From the NCBI GenBank assembly GCA_026990045.1, contig JALSIK010000422.1, forward strand, positions 1 to 7,624: 7,624 nucleotides of DNA, given 5' to 3'. Source of the stretch: Chromatiales bacterium (GTDB lineage Bacteria; Pseudomonadota; Gammaproteobacteria; CAMYNG01). Position numbers and translations under genes: made by a program. Below, in pieces: positions 1 through 5,145 of the stretch; position 1 is the first letter of the stretch, and each line of letters begins with the position of its first letter. Under the pieces are notes generated by a model. It did no database searches. It had not been told where the DNA came from and saw only the letters and a program-made list of their open reading frames with translations.

Positions 1-13
1 CCGGGTTCGGCGC

Positions 14-44
14 GTTGAAAAAGGCCAGGACGGCCTTTTTCAAC
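14..44. repeat. Perfect 13-bp palindrome with A5/T5 tracts
   Basis: The arms at 14-26 and 32-44 are exact reverse complements around a 5-nt loop (AGGAC). Each arm contains a five-base A or T run next to GGCC, so the hairpin could work as a terminator on either strand, for example for a gene lying left of the window. The T run is inside the stem, not after it, which is unusual for an intrinsic terminator. It could instead be a copy of a dispersed palindromic element. A smaller hairpin follows (CCCGG 57-61 with CCGGG 65-69). The structure is certain; its role is inference. Confidence 0.6.
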
Positions 45-182
45 ATCCTGTTAGAGCCCGGCAACCGGGAAGCCCGCTGGCCCGCAGCCCGCGGCGGTCC
101 TCCCTGTTCACCGGGGCTCGCGCAGTCCTCCAGCGCCCCAGCCCCGGAACCTTCCATTGCCAGCCCCCGGCCGCCTCCCCCG
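45..182. other. Intergenic stretch with no recognisable gene
   Basis: This GC-rich stretch carries the small hairpin 57-69 and otherwise nothing I can assign. Open frames cross it but show no familiar protein motif and no ribosome binding site. By synteny with Pseudomonas the gene to the left would be polA, but no PolA carboxy-terminal coding sequence is visible here. Confidence 0.5.
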
Positions 183-210
183 GGAACTTCCGGCACGCCC
201 CGCGGTCACA
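183..210 (+). promoter_or_regulatory. SigmaE/AlgU-type promoter for the candidate small RNA
   Basis: GGAACTT lies at 183-189 and GTCACA at 205-210, separated by 15 bases. This fits the extracytoplasmic sigma factor RpoE/AlgU pattern (GGAACTT, 15-16 bases, then GTCnnA or TCnnA). The predicted start of transcription is near 216-218. The -35 match is complete; the -10 element is short and degenerate, so chance cannot be excluded. Pseudomonas ErsA, encoded at the same locus, is known to depend on sigma22/AlgU, which raises the prior. Confidence 0.55.
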
Positions 211-216
211 ATGAAC

Positions 217-347
217 GTTGCAACACGCTTGGAGCGCTTCATTGCCGCTTACTCCTTGGCGGAAAGGCTTGCCCGGTCCCCCAAGCCGGGCAATTGATGG
301 CCCCGGACGTCTCTCAATCCCCCACGTCTGTTCCGGGGCTTTTTTTT
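217..347 (+). ncRNA. Candidate small RNA at the Spot 42/ErsA locus
   Basis: The proposed transcript is about 131 nt, from the predicted start after the sigmaE-like promoter to the last T of the terminator. ErsA is of similar size, as I recall. Visible structure: a small hairpin CGCT 226-229 with AGCG 233-236, a single-stranded-looking stretch around 248-258 containing UACUCCUU, an 8-bp hairpin (269-276 with 286-293, 9-nt loop), and the terminator with a U8 tail of the kind Hfq binds. E. coli Spot 42 and P. aeruginosa ErsA are both encoded in the gap upstream of engB, convergent with it, as here. Sequence homology to either is not claimed; the case rests on position, promoter type, structure and terminator. 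The alternative is that the terminator simply ends a longer transcript from the left. Confidence 0.6.
300..347 (+). terminator. Intrinsic terminator with T8 tail
   Basis: GCCCCGGA at 300-307 pairs exactly with TCCGGGGC at 332-339, followed by eight T residues (340-347). Inside the loop, ACGT 307-310 can alternatively pair with ACGT 324-327, giving a longer, bulged stem. It acts on the plus strand, against engB. The last codons of engB, including its stop at 314-316, lie inside this element, so the two convergent transcripts overlap at their 3' ends. Confidence 0.88.
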
Positions 348-1009
348 GCCTGCCCGTTTATTCCCGTACCCGCGACGCGGGTTCGGCCGCCTTCATCCAG
401 CGCCAGCCAGGCGGCGATGCGCGCCCGGGCCTCGTCCACGCCCTGCCGCCGCGGGGCGGAGAAGGCCTGCACGGTGACGCCTGGCTGCCCGGCCAGGGCC
501 CGGCGCACCTGGTGCAGGGCAGATTTTGCGGCTCCCCGCTTGAGCTTGTCGGCCTTGGTGAGCAGCACGTGCACCGGCAGGCCGCGGGCGGCACAGAAGT
601 CCAGGAGCTGGCGGTCGAAGGCGGTGAGGGGATGGCGGATGTCCATGAGCAGGATCAAGCCCTTGAGCGACCGGCGCCGGCGAAAATAGCTCTCCAGCGC
701 CCGGCCCCACTGCCGGCGCACCGCCTCGGGCACCCGCGCGTAGCCGTAGCCGGGGAGGTCCACCAGCCGGCGGTCGCCGCCCAGGTCGAAGTAGACCAGG
801 TGCCGGGTGCGGCCGGGGGTCTTGGAGGTGCGGGCCAGGGCGCGGCGGCCGGTGAGGGCGTTGAGGGCGCTGGACTTGCCGGCGTTGGAACGGCCGGCGA
901 AGGCCACCTCGGCGCCGGTGTCCGGCGGCGCCTGGCGCGGGTCCGGCACGCTGGTGAGAAAGGCGGCCCGGGCGAAGGCCGCCGCCGGCGGGATGTCCTG
1001 CTTTTCCAT
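314..1009 (-). CDS. engB: Ribosome biogenesis GTPase EngB (YihA/YsxC)
   Basis: This is a 231-residue TRAFAC-class GTPase needed in this family for assembly of the large ribosomal subunit in the cytoplasm. All nucleotide-binding motifs are present: G1 GRSNAGKSS (39-47), G2 Thr68, G3 DLPGYG (84-89), G4 TKAD (151-154) and G5 FSA (183-185). Length and motif spacing are normal. The ATG at 1009 was chosen because the family motif VAFAGRSNAGKSS then starts about 35 residues in, as in E. coli YihA. An extension to a GTG at 1096 would add 29 residues unlike the family. No good Shine-Dalgarno precedes 1009. The carboxy tail (about 205-231) is low-complexity, and its Lys-Lys codons are read from the T8 tract of the opposing terminator. 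The gene is divergent from the cytochrome genes. Confidence 0.95.
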   Translation of the reverse strand: MEKQDIPPAAAFARAAFLTSVPDPRQAPPDTGAEVAFAGRSNAGKSSALNALTGRRALARTSKTPGRTRHLVYFDLGGDRRLVDLPGYGYARVPEAVRRQWGRALESYFRRRRSLKGLILLMDIRHPLTAFDRQLLDFCAARGLPVHVLLTKADKLKRGAAKSALHQVRRALAGQPGVTVQAFSAPRRQGVDEARARIAAWLALDEGGRTRVAGTGINGQAKKSPGTDVGD

Positions 1010-1061
1010 GTGATTCAGTGGGTTGCTGTTGCTGCCTGGGCCCGGGCACGGCAGTTCGAGC

Positions 1062-1090
1062 TTGACCGGCCCCCGGCCGCTTGGTATACA
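1062..1090 (+). promoter_or_regulatory. Sigma70-type promoter for the cytochrome c5/c4 genes
   Basis: TTGACC (1062-1067) and TATACA (1085-1090) are separated by exactly 17 bases, matching the sigma70 consensus at 5/6 and 5/6 positions. Transcription would start near 1097, leaving a leader of about 115 nt before the c5 gene. The end of that leader (about 1179-1202) is markedly AT-rich against the GC-rich surroundings, which may help ribosome loading. On the other strand TATACC (1088-1083) overlaps this -10 and could serve engB, but I see no matching -35 for it. Confidence 0.7.
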
Positions 1091-1212
1091 GGGCACCCCC
1101 GGATTCTTGGTGTCCCCGGGAGTGGACCGGCGAGGGCGATGTTAGCACGCCCGCGTCCCGGCCCGGCGGGGGCGGAGTGAAGATTTTAACTGTATTTTCA
1201 AAGGAGTATCCC

Positions 1213-1527
1213 ATGCGCAAGCTCATGTTCACCGCGGCCGCCGTGGCGGCCCTGGGGTTGTCGGCTGCCGCCATGGCCGACGGCCAGGCGACGTACACCA
1301 AGGCCTGCAACGCGTGTCACGGCGCCGGCGTGGCCGGCGCGCCCAAGCTGGGCGACAAGGCGGCGTGGAAGGATCGCATCGCCCAGGGCAAGGAAACCCT
1401 GTACAAGCACGCCATCCAGGGCTTCAAGGGCAAGACGGGCTTCATGCCGGCCAAGGGCGGCTGGGCCAACCTCAGCGACGACGAGGTGAAGGCCGCGGTC
1501 GACTACATGGTCGCCCAGTCCAAGTAA
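1213..1527 (+). CDS. Small monohaem cytochrome c, c5 type
   Basis: This 104-residue periplasmic electron carrier has a Sec signal peptide (residues 1-22, cleavage predicted after AAAMA), one covalent haem motif CNACH (32-36) and a distal Met ligand, Met78, in GFMPAKGG. The carboxy-terminal helix (SDDEVKAAVDYM) is typical of the c5 family. Many c5 proteins carry a Cys pair just after MPxKGG; here that place reads GWANL, so the extra disulfide is missing. The start is fixed by AAGGAGTA at 1201-1208, five bases ahead of ATG. It is followed 112 bases later by the cytochrome c4 gene in the same direction, the same pairing as in Pseudomonas. It probably passes electrons between the bc1 complex and terminal oxidases or reductases. 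Haem attachment would depend on the Ccm system, of which ccmI is at the right edge. Confidence 0.92.
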   Translation: MRKLMFTAAAVAALGLSAAAMADGQATYTKACNACHGAGVAGAPKLGDKAAWKDRIAQGKETLYKHAIQGFKGKTGFMPAKGGWANLSDDEVKAAVDYMVAQSK

Positions 1528-1548
1528 ATCTGCCGCTGCAGCCGTTGC

Positions 1549-1604
1549 GGGGCGCGGCGGACCGCCGCGCCCCCCTTTCCTTCGTCGGGGCCCCGCGGGC
1601 CCCG
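1549..1604 (+). other. Tandem GC-rich hairpins between the c5 and c4 genes
   Basis: The first inverted repeat pairs 1549-1560 exactly with 1562-1573 (12 bp, so the real stem is about 10-11 bp with a small loop). The second pairs 1586-1593 with 1597-1604 (8 bp, loop CGC). Neither is followed by a convincing T tract. They may act as a partial terminator or a 3'-end stabiliser that makes the c5 message more abundant than c4. The structure is seen; the role is inference. Confidence 0.55.
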
Positions 1605-1639
1605 CACGCTTTCCGTGTTTTCTATGCTGGGGTGTCGTT

Positions 1640-2251
1640 ATGAATTGGACAGCACGTTTTCTCGTCATGGCCGCTCTGGTGACCGGCGCGGGCGCGGTGG
1701 CGGCGGCCGGTGACGCGACCGCGGGCAAGGCCCGCGCGGCCGCCTGCGCCGGCTGCCACGGTCCCGACGGCAACAGCGCCGCGCCCAACTTTCCCAAGCT
1801 GGCCGGCCAGCACGCCGGCTACCTGGTGAAGCAGCTCCGGGACTTCAAGGCGGGCCAGACCCGCAAGGACCCCGTGATGCAGGGCCAGGCCGCCGGCCTC
1901 AGCGAGCAGGACATGGCCGACATCGCGGCTTTCTATGCCGGCCAGAAGACCTCCCCCGGCGCCGCGGCCGAGGACAAGGTGGCACTGGGCGAGAAGATCT
2001 ACCGCGGCGGCAACAAGACCTCGGGCGTGGCCGCCTGTTCGGCCTGCCATGGCCCCCGCGGGATGGGCAACCCGCTGGCCAATTTCCCCAGGCTGGCCGG
2101 CCAGCATGCCCAGTACGTGGCCAAGGCCCTGCGCGACTTCAAGAGCGGGGCCCGCAGCAACGACGCCGGGCGCATGATGCGCGACGTGGCGGCGAAGATG
2201 ACCGACGCCGAGATCGAGGCGGTGGCTTCCTACGTGGCCGGTCTCCACTGA
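1640..2251 (+). CDS. cc4: Dihaem cytochrome c4
   Basis: This 203-residue periplasmic or membrane-attached dihaem cytochrome has a signal peptide (about 1-22). Two homologous cytochrome halves follow. Half 1 has CAGCH (36-40) and axial Met80 in DPVM; half 2 has CSACH (133-137) and an axial Met at 179 or 180 in RMM. The repeated segment NFPKLAGQHAGYLVKQLRDFK / NFPRLAGQHAQYVAKALRDFK makes the internal duplication plain. Cytochrome c4 carries electrons to terminal oxidases, in particular cbb3, in related bacteria. Length is normal. Translation starts from an ATG behind a weak GGGGTG (1629-1634). It lies downstream of c5 and is probably cotranscribed with it past the hairpins at 1549-1604. It is convergent with the spermidine-synthase-like gene, with only 41 bases between the stops. 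Confidence 0.95.
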   Translation: MNWTARFLVMAALVTGAGAVAAAGDATAGKARAAACAGCHGPDGNSAAPNFPKLAGQHAGYLVKQLRDFKAGQTRKDPVMQGQAAGLSEQDMADIAAFYAGQKTSPGAAAEDKVALGEKIYRGGNKTSGVAACSACHGPRGMGNPLANFPRLAGQHAQYVAKALRDFKSGARSNDAGRMMRDVAAKMTDAEIEAVASYVAGLH

Positions 2252-2292
2252 ACCAAAGATCCCGGACGGACCGGCGCCGGCCAAGGGGCCCG

Positions 2293-3780
2293 TCAGCGGC
2301 CTTTCTCGGTGAGCAGGAGGGGTGAGACCAGGCGCTCCACCGGCGCCAGGTCGTCGTCGAGGACCGTGGCCGGCGCCGCGCGCGGCAGGTCCACCGCCTG
2401 CCAGCCCCGGGCTTCCAGGCCCGGGGGAATCTCCGGGACGGGCCCGGCGGCCGCCGCCAGCACGAAGGTCACGCGCGCCGGCACCGGCGGCGTGTCCTGG
2501 GCCCACGCCGCCACGTGGGGGAATTCCGCCGCCAGGGTGACCGCCACGCTCGCCGCCAGCCGCGGGCGGGGCCAGAGGTCCACCACGTTGAGCAGGTACA
2601 GCCCGCCCGGGGCCAGCCGCCGGCGCACGCTGCGGGCAAACTCGCGCGTGAGCAGGTGAGGCGGTACCACCACGTCCTGGAAGGCATCCCCCACCACGAT
2701 ATCCAGTGAGCCGGGCGGACGGCCTTCCAGCACCGGGCGTGCATCCCCGTGGACGATCTCCATGCCTGCGGGATCCAGGAACAGCTGCTCCTGTGCCACC
2801 CGGGTCACCAGCGGATCCAGTTCCGCCACCGTGAGCCGGGCGCCCGGCCAGCGCGCTGCGAAGGCCCGCGGCAGGGTGTAGGCGCCTCCACCGATGAAAA
2901 ACACCCGCGGCCGGGACGGCCTGTCCGCGGCCTCGAGGTGGCGGACGGCCAGCGCGAACATCAGCTCCATGTAGGGGGACAGCAGCCAGTCCGGCCGCTG
3001 GCGGTGGTTGATGCCGTGGAGCAGGTGATCGAGCACCATGGCCCGGGCCTCGCCGTAGCCTGCCTCGCGGGAGACATCCACCACCCGGATGCAGAAATGG
3101 GCGCTCTCCCGGTCACAGGGACTGGCGAAGCCGCCCCGGGCCCAGGTGAGGCCCCCGATGCCGGCGGCGGCCGCCAGCACCACGCCGGCCCAGGCCCGGC
3201 TCAGGCGCAGGTAGGGCAGGCCCAGGACCAGCAGCAGCAGGCCGGTCCCGGTGAGCACCGCGCGACTGCCGAAGGACTGGACCAGCCAGAAGCCGCTGGC
3301 GAAGGTGCCGGCGATGCTGCCTACCGCGGCCAGGGCCTGCATGGTGCCCACCACGTGTCCGGGGTGGGGGCTGTGGCGCAGGGCGAGGGTGGTGAGCAGG
3401 GGGGTGATGACGCCCAGGCAGACCGCGGGCAGGAAGAACAGGGCGGCGGCATAGAGGGAAGCGGCGGCCATGAGGCCGAGCCCCCTGCCCATGAGCGCCG
3501 GCGCCAGGAGGGTCAGCAGCAACAGGCTGCCGATCACGCCGAGTCCCGCCAGGGCCAGGGTGACACCCGCGGCCCGTTCTCCCGCGCCACGGTCGGCCCA
3601 GGCGCCGCCCAGCCAGTTGCCCAGCGAGAGGCCGGCCAGCATCACGCCGATGATGGCGGTCCAGGTGTAGAGGGACATGCCCACGTAGGGGGCCAGCAGC
3701 CGGCCGGCCACGATTTCCACCACCAGCAGCGCGGCCGCCGCCGCAAACACGGTGGCACGGTATGCGAACTGGACGAACAT
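2293..3780 (-). CDS. Membrane-fused spermidine-synthase-fold protein
   Basis: This 495-residue protein has an amino-terminal membrane part with about seven hydrophobic helices (about 8-26, 37-58, 72-95, 102-130, 145-166, 174-191, 197-211). It is followed by a Rossmann methyltransferase-type domain of the polyamine synthase family (about 220-490). Seen in that domain are GGGAYTLPR (297-305, the cofactor glycine loop), AELDP (319-323, the acidic residue that binds the ribose in this fold), GDAR (345-348) and GDAF (364-367). In true spermidine synthases the loop is GGGDG; here the Asp is Ala, so a role in polyamine synthesis is doubtful. Such fused proteins are common and usually of unknown substrate. 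The Met at 3780 was chosen because it sits just before the first helix; upstream in-frame sequence to 4026 looks non-coding. No clear ribosome binding site is seen. It is divergent from the copper-oxidase operon. Confidence 0.85.
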   Translation of the reverse strand: MFVQFAYRATVFAAAAALLVVEIVAGRLLAPYVGMSLYTWTAIIGVMLAGLSLGNWLGGAWADRGAGERAAGVTLALAGLGVIGSLLLLTLLAPALMGRGLGLMAAASLYAAALFFLPAVCLGVITPLLTTLALRHSPHPGHVVGTMQALAAVGSIAGTFASGFWLVQSFGSRAVLTGTGLLLLVLGLPYLRLSRAWAGVVLAAAAGIGGLTWARGGFASPCDRESAHFCIRVVDVSREAGYGEARAMVLDHLLHGINHRQRPDWLLSPYMELMFALAVRHLEAADRPSRPRVFFIGGGAYTLPRAFAARWPGARLTVAELDPLVTRVAQEQLFLDPAGMEIVHGDARPVLEGRPPGSLDIVVGDAFQDVVVPPHLLTREFARSVRRRLAPGGLYLLNVVDLWPRPRLAASVAVTLAAEFPHVAAWAQDTPPVPARVTFVLAAAAGPVPEIPPGLEARGWQAVDLPRAAPATVLDDDLAPVERLVSPLLLTEKGR

Positions 3781-3897
3781 GCGGAGTACCGGCGACGCCC
3801 GTAAGAGGGTGCTCCCGTGGTGACATGCCCGCGGCCTTGGGCGTCCAGCATACCACGGGCCCCGCGGGCGAAAGACCTCCCCCTTTATCACCACAAC

Positions 3898-3907
3898 GGA
3901 ATATTCC
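3898..3907. promoter_or_regulatory. 10-bp palindrome GGAATATTCC
   Basis: This perfect dyad is followed by a third ATTCC at 3910-3914, seven bases after the second half. It lies about 30 bases upstream of the CRP-type site and between the two divergent genes, so it is a candidate operator for either. I do not recognise the cognate regulator. Confidence 0.35.
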
Positions 3908-3929
3908 ACATTCCTGACGTGCCCCGTTG

Positions 3930-3945
3930 TGTGATGGCAATCACA
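3930..3945 (+). promoter_or_regulatory. CRP/FNR-family operator, perfect TGTGA-N6-TCACA
   Basis: TGTGA (3930-3934), six bases TGGCAA, then TCACA (3941-3945): a complete match to the CRP (Vfr in Pseudomonas) core. The inner bases TGAT-N4-ATCA also match the core of an FNR/Anr box, but the outer T and A of FNR sites are G and C here, so a CRP-like regulator is the better guess. The centre is 3937.5, which would be -41.5 relative to a start at 3979, the class II activation position. Confidence 0.65.
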
Positions 3946-3965
3946 TATTGCCCCCCGCCGGATCC

Positions 3966-3974
3966 TGCGATACT
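3966..3974 (+). promoter_or_regulatory. Extended -10 element for the copper-oxidase operon
   Basis: TGCGATACT combines an extended -10 TGn with GATACT (4/6 to TATAAT). No good -35 is present; the CRP-type site sits where an activator would replace it. Start predicted near 3979-3981, giving a leader of about 150 nt. Moderate match only. Confidence 0.45.
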
Positions 3975-4021
3975 CGGCGGCGGCGATTTCGCACCGGGCC
4001 GCCGGGAAATCCCGGGGGAAG

Positions 4022-4070
4022 GCCACCGGCCAGGTGGCGATGCCGTATCGCCCGCGGTGCGGGCGAGGTA
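4022..4070 (+). other. Two hairpins in the operon leader
   Basis: GCCACC 4022-4027 pairs with GGTGGC 4033-4038 (5-nt loop). TCGCCCGC 4048-4055 pairs with GCGGGCGA 4059-4066 (loop GGT), and this can extend by TA 4046-4047 with TA 4069-4070 across a 2-nt bulge. Both lie in the predicted 5' untranslated region and could affect message stability or translation. No known riboswitch motif is recognised. Confidence 0.4.
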
Positions 4071-4128
4071 TCCCGCGCCGTGATCACCATGGACAACAAC
4101 CGACACGACACGGCACAGGAGACCAGAC

Positions 4129-5130
4129 ATGAAAAGGAGGACCTTCCTGCGCGCCGGCGCGGCCGGCATGGCGGGGGCCATGGGCGGCCTGGGCGGCTGG
4201 CTGGCCTGGAGCCCGCGGGCCCATGCGGCCACCGTCAGGCGCACGTTCTACATCACCGAGGGGTACAAGGCGCAGCCCGACGGGGTGGACGTCTACTTCA
4301 AGGGCTTCAGCGACAGCGCCGGCACCCTGCGCGTGCCCGGCGCGCCGCTGATCGTCCAGGAGGGCGACACCGTGGAGATCACGGTGGTCAACACCCTGGG
4401 CACCACCCACCGCTTCGTCATCGACGGCATGGCCGACAGCGGGCCGGTGGCCGGCGGCGAGACGCGGACGGTGAGCTTCACCGCCGGCGCACCGGGCAGT
4501 TACCTCTACTACGACGCGGAGAACGCCCCCTACAACCGCCTGGCGGGCCTGCACGGCGGCTTCGCCGTCATGCCCAGGGGGTCAGCGGACGAACTCTACC
4601 CGGGCAGCCCCACCTTCGTCCAGCAGTACATCTGGGTCATGACCGAGGTGGACCCGGCCTGGCACGACCGCATCCGCCGCGGGCGCGTCCCCGATACTCC
4701 CTACACGCCCCGCTACTTCACCATCAACGGCCGCTCCATGCGGGTGCCGGGCCATCCCGACTACGGCAACCCCGACATCGACGCGGGCTACGCCCCGGAC
4801 ACCCGCCTGTCCGGTTCCATCGGGGAGCGCGCCCTGGTGCGCATCCTCAACGCCGGCCTGGCCATGCACTCGGTGCACTTCCATGCCAACCACGTGGAAT
4901 GGCTGGCCCGCAACCGGGAGATCCGGCCCGACGTCTGGCTCAAGGACACCCTGTTCCTGCCCAACGGCATGGGCAGCCTGGACGTGATCTTCCCCTTCGA
5001 GCCGCCGCCCGATGCCTGGCCGCCGGTGACCACGGGGTACTACCCCATGCACCTGCACGACGAGATGACCCAGACCGCCGGCGGCGGGCTGTACCAGTTC
5101 GGCCTGGCCACCACCATCGCGTTCAAATAG
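4129..5130 (+). CDS. Tat-exported two-domain multicopper-oxidase-like protein, no type 1 Cys
   Basis: This 333-residue protein opens with a twin-arginine signal (KRRTFLRAG, hydrophobic stretch to about 27, cleavage after AHA at 33), so it is predicted to be folded before export to the periplasm. Two cupredoxin domains follow (about 35-170 and 175-333). Domain 1 has lost the copper motifs: only His94 remains where an HxxHxH loop is expected, and YYDAE (127-131) replaces HCH. Domain 2 keeps HxxHxH (His247, His250, His252) and HxH (His308, His310), but Leu309 stands where the type 1 Cys of an HCH motif would be. Alone it cannot form a normal type 1 site or a full trinuclear cluster. AGGAGA at 4117-4122 precedes the ATG. 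The next gene follows after 15 bases and encodes a paralogue with the opposite set of ligands; the pair is probably one enzyme. Substrate unknown. Confidence 0.85.
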   Translation: MKRRTFLRAGAAGMAGAMGGLGGWLAWSPRAHAATVRRTFYITEGYKAQPDGVDVYFKGFSDSAGTLRVPGAPLIVQEGDTVEITVVNTLGTTHRFVIDGMADSGPVAGGETRTVSFTAGAPGSYLYYDAENAPYNRLAGLHGGFAVMPRGSADELYPGSPTFVQQYIWVMTEVDPAWHDRIRRGRVPDTPYTPRYFTINGRSMRVPGHPDYGNPDIDAGYAPDTRLSGSIGERALVRILNAGLAMHSVHFHANHVEWLARNREIRPDVWLKDTLFLPNGMGSLDVIFPFEPPPDAWPPVTTGYYPMHLHDEMTQTAGGGLYQFGLATTIAFK

Positions 5131-5133
5131 ATC

Positions 5134-5140
5134 AAGGAGG
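5134..5140 (+). promoter_or_regulatory. Strong Shine-Dalgarno AAGGAGG
   Basis: It lies five bases before the ATG at 5146 and fixes that start. This matters because the resulting protein has no signal peptide: there is no room upstream for one, as the previous gene stops at 5130. Confidence 0.85.
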
Positions 5141-5145
5141 CGAAC

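Larger units (their letters stand above)
3781..4128. other. Divergent regulatory region, no gene
   Basis: The 348 bases between the two divergent genes hold a 10-bp palindrome (3898-3907), a CRP-type operator (3930-3945), a likely promoter (3966-3974) and two leader hairpins (4022-4038, 4048-4066). Open frames here lack protein-like composition and belong to long GC-rich chance frames. AT-rich sequence around 3884-3950 stands out in the GC-rich background and is where both promoters probably lie. I could not define a convincing minus-strand promoter. Confidence 0.6.

Noticed and set aside
209..244. Hairpin CAATGAA/TTCATTG (209-215 with 238-244) as part of the small RNA
   Set aside because: The 7-bp pairing is exact, but its left arm overlaps the proposed -10 and precedes the predicted start, so it would not be in the transcript if the promoter is right.
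15..689. 224-codon plus-strand frame starting in the first palindrome
   Set aside because: No motif, runs antisense through engB and across the terminator at 300-347.
1010..1096. Longer engB with 29 extra residues
   Set aside because: Needs a GTG start without Shine-Dalgarno, overlaps the proposed promoter region, and the added sequence is unlike EngB amino-termini.
393..1310. 305-codon minus-strand frame over engB
   Set aside because: Pro/Arg/Gly-rich shadow of engB in another frame; engB has all G motifs.
2252..2292. Terminator between c4 and the convergent gene
   Set aside because: Only a loop-less palindrome CCGGCGCCGG (2271-2280) is present and no T tract, so the evidence is too weak.
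2749..3804. 351-codon plus-strand frame opposite the spermidine-synthase-like gene
   Set aside because: Low-complexity Gly/Gln/Ala translation and no ribosome binding site; the minus-strand gene has clear helices and motifs.
3781..4026. Longer spermidine-synthase-like protein with 82 extra residues
   Set aside because: The extension would cross the CRP-type operator and palindrome, and its sequence is not membrane- or domain-like.
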